DNA from: Thiobacillus sp. UBA3361
GTDB lineage: Bacteria > Pseudomonadota > Gammaproteobacteria > Burkholderiales > Thiobacillaceae
Length of the DNA: 16,526 bases
Assembly: GCA_002360535.1 (NCBI GenBank)
Contig: DEQR01000011.1
Span: 1,113-17,638 of the forward strand
Reading direction: 5' to 3'
Below, piece after piece: positions 1 through 4,918 of the stretch (the first letter of the stretch is position 1; every line of letters begins with the position of its first letter). Under the pieces are notes generated by a model. That model ran no database searches. It was not told the DNA's origin and worked only from the letters and a program-made list of their open reading frames with translations. Position numbers and translations under genes: made by a program.

Positions 1-344
1 GCGTAGGTGCTCTTGCCCAGGCACACCACCAGCACGTTGCGGGGGATGCGGAAGTACTCCACCGTGCGCGCCAGGGCGAAGGAGTTGGGCGGGATAATGC
101 AGGCGTCGCCCTTCACCTCGACGAAGCTGGCCGGATCGAAGTTCTTGGGATCGACGATGGTGCAGTTGATGTCGGTGAACAGCTTGAATTCGTTGGAACA
201 GCGCACGTCGTAGCCATAGCTGGAGGTGCCGTAGGAGACGATCCGGCCGCCGTTCACGGATTTCACCTGCCCCGGCTCGAAGGGCTCGATCATGCCGTAC
301 TCGGCCGCCATGCGGCGGATCCAGCGGTCGGATTTGATGGACAT
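1..344 (-). CDS. dcd: dCTP deaminase, N-terminal part (cut by window edge)
   Basis: This is the first 114 codons of dCTP deaminase, which converts dCTP to dUTP in cytosolic pyrimidine nucleotide synthesis and so feeds dTMP production. The reverse-strand translation starts MSIKSDRWIRRMA and contains the family's IEPFEPGQV, SYGTSSYGYDVR, DPKNFDP, PPNSFALARTVEYFRIPR and CLGKSTYA blocks, typical of the roughly 188-aa proteobacterial enzyme. The catalytic glutamate region lies beyond the window edge. The ATG at 344 is the only sensible start and matches the family N-terminus. No Shine-Dalgarno motif precedes it, because a heptamer-repeat hairpin occupies the upstream region to within 6 bp. It lies downstream of mrp on the same strand and may be cotranscribed with it. 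Identity is near certain; the 3' end is not visible. Confidence 0.95.
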   Translation of the reverse strand, partial: MSIKSDRWIRRMAAEYGMIEPFEPGQVKSVNGGRIVSYGTSSYGYDVRCSNEFKLFTDINCTIVDPKNFDPASFVEVKGDACIIPPNSFALARTVEYFRIPRNVLVVCLGKSTY

Positions 345-350
345 TGTGCG

Positions 351-416
351 TGAGGGGTGAGGCGTTAGGCGCGAGGCGAATTCTTGCACGCCTTACGCCT
401 AACGCCTATCGCCTAT
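351..416. repeat. Inverted pair of 7-bp tandem repeat arrays between mrp and dcd
   Basis: The left arm (351-378) is four consecutive 7-mers close to TNAGGCG. A 10-bp spacer follows (379-388). The right arm (389-416) is four consecutive 7-mers close to CGCCTWW. The arms are complementary, with GGCGTTAGGCG at 361-371 pairing perfectly with CGCCTAACGCC at 396-406, so the transcript can form a long hairpin in several registers 7 nt apart. The last unit runs into the mrp stop codon (416-418), and the other end is 6 bp from the dcd ATG. It is not a canonical terminator because no U-tract follows. Function is unknown. Confidence 0.85.
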
Positions 417-1504
417 CACGTGTTCTGAATGACGATGCTGGGGAACTTGGACGAATGGTCCACCGCCAGGTCACCCACCTTCACCGCCACGCGCCGGCCA
501 ATCTGCCGGTAGATCTCGGCGATGCGGGATTCGGGCTCGGCCACCACGGTAGGTTTGCCGGAGTCGGTCTCTTCGCGGATGCGGATGTCCAGGGGCAGGC
601 CGCCGAGGAACTCCACGCCGTAGTCCTTGCACATCTGTTGCCCGCCGCCCTCGCCGAAGATGCGCTCCTCGTGGCCGCACTTGGAGCAGATGTGCAGGGA
701 CATGTTCTCGACGATGCCCAGGATGGGCACGCCCACCTTCTCGAACATCTTCAGGCCCTTGCGGGCGTCGATCAAGGCGATGTCCTGGGGGGTGGTGACA
801 ATGACCGCGCCGGTCACCGGCACGCGCTGGGCCAGGGTCAGCTGGATGTCGCCGGTACCCGGGGGCAGATCGACCACCAGATAGTCCAGATCGTTCCATT
901 TGGTGTTGTTGAGCAGTTGCTCCAAGGCCTGGGTGACCATGGGGCCGCGCCACACCATGGGCGTCTCCACGTCGATCAGGAAACCGATGGACATGGCCTG
1001 AAGGCCATGGCCCACCATGGGTTCCAGGTTCTGGCCGTCGGGAGACTCGGGGCGGCCGTGGATGCCCAGCATGGTGGGCTGGGAAGGACCGTAGATGTCG
1101 GCGTCCAGCATGCCCACCTTGGCGCCCTCGGCCGACAGGGCCAGGGCCAGGTTCACGGCGGTGGTGGATTTGCCCACGCCGCCCTTGCCGGAGGCCACGG
1201 CGATGATGTTCTTCACCCCGGGGATCAGCTTCACGCCCCGCTGCACGCTGTGGGCGACGACCTTCCAGGTCACGTTCGCGGTCACGCCGGTCACCCCCTC
1301 CACCGTGCGGACCTTGTCCTCCACCATGGCCTTGATCTGCCCCTGGACCATCTTGGCCGGATAAGGCAGCACCACATCGAGGGTCACGTTGCCACCCTCT
1401 ACCTTGATGCTGCGGGCGGACTTGCTGGTGATGAAATCTTTCTGGGTGTTGGGATCGATCAGATCCTTGAGTGCCGTTTGCACTTGCAGTTCGGAAACCG
1501 ACAT
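416..1504 (-). CDS. mrp: Mrp/ApbC/NBP35-type Fe-S cluster carrier ATPase
   Basis: This 362-aa cytosolic P-loop protein is predicted to bind a bridging [4Fe-4S] cluster and pass it to apo-proteins. Residues 5-80 form the MIP18/DUF59-like domain found at the N-terminus of many bacterial Mrp proteins. The deviant Walker A SGKGGVGKST is at 105-114, followed by the MLDADIYGPS block (about 132-141), VDLPPGTGD (211-219) and the cluster-ligating CSKC at 273-276. Length and motif order are normal. The ATG at 1504 is chosen because GAGGT lies about 6 nt upstream and the domain begins there; the reading frame stays open to 1765, but that extension has no family similarity. A long leader with an IscR-like box lies upstream and dcd lies downstream. 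The stop codon overlaps a heptamer-repeat element. Confidence 0.96.
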   Translation of the reverse strand: MSVSELQVQTALKDLIDPNTQKDFITSKSARSIKVEGGNVTLDVVLPYPAKMVQGQIKAMVEDKVRTVEGVTGVTANVTWKVVAHSVQRGVKLIPGVKNIIAVASGKGGVGKSTTAVNLALALSAEGAKVGMLDADIYGPSQPTMLGIHGRPESPDGQNLEPMVGHGLQAMSIGFLIDVETPMVWRGPMVTQALEQLLNNTKWNDLDYLVVDLPPGTGDIQLTLAQRVPVTGAVIVTTPQDIALIDARKGLKMFEKVGVPILGIVENMSLHICSKCGHEERIFGEGGGQQMCKDYGVEFLGGLPLDIRIREETDSGKPTVVAEPESRIAEIYRQIGRRVAVKVGDLAVDHSSKFPSIVIQNT

Positions 1505-1660
1505 GGTTGACCTCGGTAAGTTAAAAAATAGGGGGCCGCCCGATGCATCCGGGCCATAGGTGAACTGCAAGGTGGTGCCGAATCGGCCGGTTTCAAGCAC
1601 ACCATGCGCTTGACGACCGCCCACGATCCCACCTTGTTCCCCGGGCCGGCTGCCGGATAA
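1505..1660 (-). promoter_or_regulatory. Long, potentially structured leader of mrp
   Basis: About 155 nt separate the upstream box from the mrp ATG and hold no credible ORF. On the mrp-sense strand, CAAGGTGG (1629-1636) can pair perfectly with CCACCTTG (1568-1575). Enclosed in it are a 9-bp hairpin with one G-U pair and a 3-nt loop (arms 1605-1613 and 1593-1601) and a small GCCG-AUU-CGGC hairpin near 1577-1587. Next comes a 5-bp GCCCG/CGGGC stem (1550-1554 with 1538-1542), then a run of six U (1523-1528), then the GAGGT ribosome site. This arrangement resembles an attenuator or riboswitch-type leader, but I match it to no known RNA family. Structured pairings are easy to find in GC-rich DNA, so this is a hypothesis. 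Confidence 0.35.
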
Positions 1661-1685
1661 ATACTTGAATATTTTAATTGGGTAT
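1661..1685 (-). promoter_or_regulatory. IscR type 1-like operator upstream of mrp
   Basis: The 25-bp site begins ATACTTGAAT and ends ATTGGGTAT on the plus strand. Compared with the E. coli IscR type 1 consensus (half-sites ATASYYGACT and AGTCRRSTAT around an RWWWY centre), it matches 22 of 25 positions; the three misses are inside the half-sites. A TAAAAT hexamer on the mrp-sense strand (1671-1676) inside the box could be a -10 element, so binding would block transcription. IscR is the Fe-S-sensing repressor of Fe-S assembly genes, which fits control of mrp. The site lies just after the stop codon of the upstream Pro/Ala-rich gene. No iscR gene is in the window. Confidence 0.5.
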
Positions 1686-1703
1686 TGTCCGGATGGCCAG
1701 GCC

Positions 1704-2384
1704 CTACTTGCAGACGTCCAGGCGGCCATCCTTCCAGCAAAGCTTGCGGGCCTTCTTCTTGGCATCCCTGGTTGCCGGTTTGGGTTTAGCGACGGCTTCC
1801 GGCCTGGCAGGCGTCATCGACAGAGGGGCGGAAGGTTTCGCTTCCGGGACGGGAGCTGTCATGGCTTTTTTTCCCACCGTCGCGGCGGGTGCCGCGGGCA
1901 CTCCCTCAACGGCTGGGGGAATGGCCCCGTGCGGTGGCGCACCGGCTGCCGGGCCGGGTCGGTTGGCGGCGGCGGGATCGGCCATGGGCGTAGGGGCCAC
2001 CGCCGGAGCGGCGAGGGTCGGCAGTGCGGCTTCAGCCCCTGCAGGCTGGGCGGGCTGGGTGGACGCGACCGTTGTCGGCGGCATGATCACCAGGATCGGG
2101 AACGGCCAGAAATAGGGCGGAGCCGGCGGCAATGCCTGGGGCGGCACACCGGGCACAGGCAGGAACGGGAAATAGAGCAAAACCCTGGGCGCGATGGGCG
2201 CGGACACAGGCTGGTACAACGCGATTGGTGGGGCCGGCGGAGTCGCCTCCGGCTTAGCCGTTTCCGCCAGAGGCGTGCCCGCCTTCGCCAGCAGCCAGAG
2301 CGCGACGCACGCCAGCAGGAGCCGGGCGTGCTGGCCGCTGCGTGGCGCATCTCTGCCCCAAGAGGATATGTCCATGAATTTCAT
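1704..2384 (-). CDS. Hypothetical Pro/Ala-rich protein with N-terminal membrane anchor
   Basis: I do not recognise a family. The 226-aa product has a short basic N-terminus, one hydrophobic stretch (ARLLLACVALWLLA, about residues 20-33) and then a long Pro/Ala-rich, probably disordered stretch. This stretch includes a hydrophobic Pro/Phe/Tyr block (LLYFPFLPVPGVPP and a nearby PPYFWPFP). The protein ends in a Lys-rich segment followed by KLCWKDGRLDVCK, whose two cysteines six residues apart could form a disulphide. The topology suggests a protein anchored in the inner membrane with a periplasmic tail, or a secreted protein. The start is uncertain: ATGs at 2420, 2384 and 2375 are possible and none has a strong ribosome site; 2384 leaves the anchor close to the N-terminus. 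The composition could make it a spurious ORF, but the hydrophobic anchor followed by a polar tail argues for a real gene. Confidence 0.6.
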   Translation of the reverse strand: MKFMDISSWGRDAPRSGQHARLLLACVALWLLAKAGTPLAETAKPEATPPAPPIALYQPVSAPIAPRVLLYFPFLPVPGVPPQALPPAPPYFWPFPILVIMPPTTVASTQPAQPAGAEAALPTLAAPAVAPTPMADPAAANRPGPAAGAPPHGAIPPAVEGVPAAPAATVGKKAMTAPVPEAKPSAPLSMTPARPEAVAKPKPATRDAKKKARKLCWKDGRLDVCK

Positions 2385-2447
2385 TGTTCGCCCAGATAGA
2401 CCCGACCGAATGAGATACATCAGGGTCAACGCCGCCGACCGTGCCCG

Positions 2448-2807
2448 TCAGGCCTCCGGATTATGCGCCACGAGCCGCAACATCGGCACCCTGGCTCGCA
2501 AGACGGCGACCATTTGCGCCATCAATCCCGGCCGGTATTCGTAGGACACCCACAACACATTCATGTTCAGGTTGAAATCCGCGAACACCACCCGGTCGCG
2601 GAACCCTTCCAGGACTCCCCGCACCAGGACCAGCGCCGCCTCGATTTCTTCCGCGGAGCGCGTGTTGAGACCCGGCGCGAGCATCATGAAATCGCAATAT
2701 GGCTTACCGTCGCGGTCACGCTTGGGAACCCTTTTCCAGAGCGGCTCACCGTGCTCCAGAAACGGACCGCCGGCCAAGTCTCGAGTCTGAGCAAACGCGA
2801 GCTTCAC
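2448..2807 (-). CDS. Small conserved-looking protein of unknown function
   Basis: The product is 119 aa, soluble, with no signal peptide or membrane segment. It begins with GTG at 2807, preceded by GAGG about 3 nt upstream. That start lies 15 bp after the stop codon of the CBS-domain gene on the same strand, so the two are very likely cotranscribed. Mixed alpha/beta composition is suggested by a charged central helix (SAEEIEAALVLVRGVLEGF, about residues 51-69), a hydrophobic strand region (RVVFADFNLNMNVLWVSYEY) and a C-terminal helix. The order SAEEIEAAL then a strand resembles small ferredoxin-like folds, but I see no diagnostic catalytic motif and assign no function. Confidence 0.7.
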   Translation of the reverse strand: MKLAFAQTRDLAGGPFLEHGEPLWKRVPKRDRDGKPYCDFMMLAPGLNTRSAEEIEAALVLVRGVLEGFRDRVVFADFNLNMNVLWVSYEYRPGLMAQMVAVLRARVPMLRLVAHNPEA

Positions 2808-2822
2808 CGCCTCGACCCTGCC

Positions 2823-3416
2823 CTAGTCGTTCAGCTGCGAGCCGATGTCGGCGAAGGTGCGCGCCACGGCCATGGTCTGCAAGGGCGTACCCAGCATGCG
2901 GCCGAGCAGGGATGCGGAGAACATGCCGCGCAGGATTTGCGACCGATCGGGCAGCCGGTCGATCACCAGGGCATGCTGGCGGCCCTGCGCCTGCATGGTC
3001 TGCACGACGTCGCCCACCGAGGCCTTCTGTACGTCATCCATGCACAACACCTCGAGACGTTCGCGGGGGGTCATGATGTCCTTGACCATGACATCGCTGT
3101 GGCGGATGCCCTGGGTCTGGATGATCTGCATGGGCTTCTCGCTGGTCAGGTCGGTGGCGGTGATCAGGCCCAGGATATGGTTCTGCTCATCCACCACCAG
3201 CAGCAGCCGCACCCCTCGGTGGATCATCTTCGCCCGTGCGTCCTCGATGGTTTCCAGGGCGAAGATGGTGTAGGCGGTCACCACCGAGAAGTCGGTCATC
3301 ACGCTGATGGCGGGTTCGTCCAGACCGACCTGATCCGGCATCATCTGCCGGGGCTTAAGGAATGTGGCGTTCTTCTGCAGAGGCGAAACGGGCAAGGTGT
3401 GGTATGGGCGGGTCAT
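2823..3416 (-). CDS. CBS-pair domain protein
   Basis: This 197-aa protein consists mainly of two tandem CBS motifs, which usually bind adenine nucleotides as a regulatory module. The first covers roughly residues 38-95 and contains VRLLLVVDEQNHILGLITATDL. The second, roughly 107-175, begins VKDIMTPRERLEVLCMDD and contains RQHALVID. No catalytic, transporter or membrane domain is attached, so it probably acts as a free sensor or partner protein. The ATG at 3416 (MTRPYHTLPVSPLQ) is preferred over the longer open frame to 3653, which overlaps rppH. It starts 28 bp after the rppH stop and is followed within 15 bp by the 119-aa gene, so the three probably form an operon. The ligand and target are unknown. 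Confidence 0.88.
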   Translation of the reverse strand: MTRPYHTLPVSPLQKNATFLKPRQMMPDQVGLDEPAISVMTDFSVVTAYTIFALETIEDARAKMIHRGVRLLLVVDEQNHILGLITATDLTSEKPMQIIQTQGIRHSDVMVKDIMTPRERLEVLCMDDVQKASVGDVVQTMQAQGRQHALVIDRLPDRSQILRGMFSASLLGRMLGTPLQTMAVARTFADIGSQLND

Positions 3417-3444
3417 GGGCGGACTCCCGGACGGCGCGCGCCCT

Positions 3445-3981
3445 TCAGGGGCGATTGCCGTAATGGCGCTGAGATTGCAGATAGGGATGACGCAGCCTGG
3501 GCAGACTGTCGGAGGACAGATATCGTTCCAGTTCTTCCAGGGCCGAACGATAGACCTGCTGCTTGAATTCAACGACGGCCGCGACGGGATCCCAATACCC
3601 GCTCCAGCGCCAGGCATCGAACTCGGGATGGCTGCTGGCCCGCAGGCAGACATCGCTGTCCCGGCCGGTCAGGCGCAGCAGGAACCAGATCTGTTTCTGG
3701 CCCCGATAGTGGCCGCGCCATTCGCGCCGCACCCATTCCCTGGGCACGTCGTAGCGCAACCAGTTGCGCGTGCGCCCCAGTATCTGGACGTGCTGGGGCA
3801 TGAGGCCCACTTCTTCCTGCAACTCCCGGTACATGGCCGCTTCCGGGTTCTCCCCCGACTTGATGCCGCCCTGGGGAAACTGCCAGGAGTTCTGCCTGAC
3901 ACGCTTGCCCCAGAACACCTCGTTACGGGTGTTGCAGATGACAATTCCGACGTTCGGCCGATATCCATCCTTGTCGATCAT
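3445..3981 (-). CDS. rppH: RNA 5'-pyrophosphohydrolase (Nudix hydrolase)
   Basis: RppH removes pyrophosphate from 5'-triphosphate mRNA ends, creating the monophosphate end that triggers RNase E-dependent decay. The 178-aa product starts MIDKDGYRPNVGIVICN, contains the RppH-typical WGKRVRQNSWQFPQGGI, and has a complete Nudix box at residues 38-60 (GGIKSGENPEAAMYRELQEEVGL spread over G38, E44 and the REL.EE.G core). The WFLLRL and FDAWRW...VVEFKQQVY segments also match the family. The ATG at 3981 has CAGGTG about 6 nt upstream; the ORF is open to 4047 but that part is not family-like. It heads the probable rppH-CBS-unknown operon. Another mRNA-decay gene, pnp, lies elsewhere in this window but is not linked. 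Confidence 0.96.
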   Translation of the reverse strand: MIDKDGYRPNVGIVICNTRNEVFWGKRVRQNSWQFPQGGIKSGENPEAAMYRELQEEVGLMPQHVQILGRTRNWLRYDVPREWVRREWRGHYRGQKQIWFLLRLTGRDSDVCLRASSHPEFDAWRWSGYWDPVAAVVEFKQQVYRSALEELERYLSSDSLPRLRHPYLQSQRHYGNRP

Positions 3982-4013
3982 GGCCGCACCTGAAATATTG
4001 CTGAACTGCTGCC

Positions 4014-4042
4014 ATTCTCCCACCCTATCCATGGCCTTGCAA
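4014..4042 (-). promoter_or_regulatory. Possible promoter of the rppH operon
   Basis: On the minus strand TTGCAA (4037-4042) and GAGAAT (4014-4019) are separated by 17 bp, about 33 bp upstream of the rppH ATG. Each hexamer matches the sigma-70 consensus at four of six positions. A terminator-like hairpin lies just upstream, which supports independent transcription of rppH, but the match is weak. Confidence 0.3.
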
Positions 4043-4069
4043 AGCATTGATCGGGCAGTCGAAATTCGC

Positions 4070-4103
4070 GACGGGCGGCCCCGCGATGGCGGGACTCCCC
4101 GTC
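4070..4103 (-). terminator. Terminator-like stem-loop after the spermidine-synthase-like gene
   Basis: A nested hairpin starts 1 bp after the stop codon (4105-4107). The outer stem GACGGG/CCCGTC (4070-4075 with 4098-4103) encloses an inner CCCGC/GCGGG stem with a 4-nt loop, separated by symmetric 4-nt internal loops. The U-tract after it is only about three U, so termination may be weak or Rho-assisted. Confidence 0.45.
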
Positions 4104-4104
4104 C

Positions 4105-4881
4105 TCAAACGCCGAAACGATCGTTCTGGCAGGGATTGAAACTGCGCATGCGTTCCAGGAAACGGGGGAACTCCACCCCCAATGCGCCTTCCCACAGCCG
4201 GGCGGCGCGGGTCAGCACGGCGAAGCTCAGGTCGGGCATGGGCTCGGTAAAGGCCAGCACGATGATGTTGCCTTTCTTCTCCGCGGGCAGCAGCAGCACC
4301 CGTCCGCCGAAGGCGGCCTCGATGCGTTCCAGATAGGCCTGATAATGCTTGTCCGACCCCCAGAGGTTGAACAGGGCCACCCCCCCCGACCGCAGCGCGC
4401 GCAGGCAGTCCCGATAGAAATCCAGCGTCGCCAGGGCCTCGACGATGCGATGGGCGTCGTAGGCATCCACCAGCAGTGCGTCCAGCTCGGCGCCGTGGCC
4501 GCCGATGTAAGCCGCGCCGTCCCCGGTCAACACATGCAACCGTTCATCGTCGGCCGGCAGTAGGAAATTGCTGCGTGCCGCGGCCACCACCTCCGGATTG
4601 ATCTCCAGGGCGGTCAGCCGGCTGTCGGGCAGGAAACGGTGAATGAATTTGGCGATGGACCCGCCCCCCAGACCCAGCAGCACGATCTCCCGGGGTGCCG
4701 GGTGGAACAGGACGAAGGCCAGCATGGCGCGGGTGTATTCCAGTTCCAGGGCGAAGGGCTCGCGGATGCGCATGGCACTTTGCACGGCCGGCCCGCCCAG
4801 ATGCAGGAAGCGAATGCCGTTCTTCTCGCTGATCTCCACCGTGTCTCGGCCCGCCCTGCGATGACGGGAGAATAGGCGCAT
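4105..4881 (-). CDS. Spermidine/spermine synthase-like (SpeE-fold) protein
   Basis: The 258-aa product has the Rossmann methyltransferase fold of the spermidine synthase family. The glycine-rich cofactor loop VLLGLGGGS is at 68-75, the acidic strand end ALEINPEVV at 91-99, a GDGAAYI block at 120-126, and an Asp pair D139/D142 in LLVDAYDAH that corresponds to the family's catalytic DxxD. The normal GGGDGG loop is GGGSIA here, with Ser in place of Asp. This is typical of spermidine-synthase-like proteins whose aminopropyltransferase activity is unproven, so I give no gene symbol. No signal peptide or membrane segment is seen. The ATG at 4881 is the earliest possible start because an in-frame stop lies 6 bp upstream, but it lacks a nearby ribosome site. 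It is divergent from proS with only 37 bp between start codons. Confidence 0.85.
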   Translation of the reverse strand: MRLFSRHRRAGRDTVEISEKNGIRFLHLGGPAVQSAMRIREPFALELEYTRAMLAFVLFHPAPREIVLLGLGGGSIAKFIHRFLPDSRLTALEINPEVVAAARSNFLLPADDERLHVLTGDGAAYIGGHGAELDALLVDAYDAHRIVEALATLDFYRDCLRALRSGGVALFNLWGSDKHYQAYLERIEAAFGGRVLLLPAEKKGNIIVLAFTEPMPDLSFAVLTRAARLWEGALGVEFPRFLERMRSFNPCQNDRFGV

Positions 4882-4882
4882 T

Positions 4883-4891
4883 TGCTAATAT
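4883..4891 (+). promoter_or_regulatory. Probable extended -10 promoter of proS
   Basis: TGCTAATAT provides a TGn extension followed by TAATAT, a five-of-six match to the -10 consensus, 27 bp before the proS ATG. No good -35 hexamer is visible, as is usual for extended -10 promoters. The leader would be only about 20 nt. The element lies directly beside the start codon of the divergent gene. Confidence 0.45.
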
Positions 4892-4918
4892 GCTTGCTTT
4901 CAACCTCCCAAGCCTATC

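Noticed and set aside
351..416. CRISPR array
   Set aside because: The units are 7 bp with no spacers and no cas genes are present; the arrays are contiguous tandem repeats in inverted orientation.
344..1510. 388-aa plus-strand ORF antisense to mrp
   Set aside because: His/Gly/Leu-rich translation with no family resemblance. It is the complementary-frame shadow of a GC-rich, well-identified mrp gene and starts inside the heptamer repeat.
1661..1685. FNR/Anr-type box instead of an IscR box
   Set aside because: The TTGAA-N4-TTAAT core matches TTGAT-N4-ATCAA poorly in the right half-site, while the full 25 bp fits the IscR type 1 pattern much better.
2463..3566. 367-aa plus-strand ORF over the CBS and 119-aa genes
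   Set aside because: Antisense shadow; the minus strand encodes recognisable CBS motifs with operon-like spacing.
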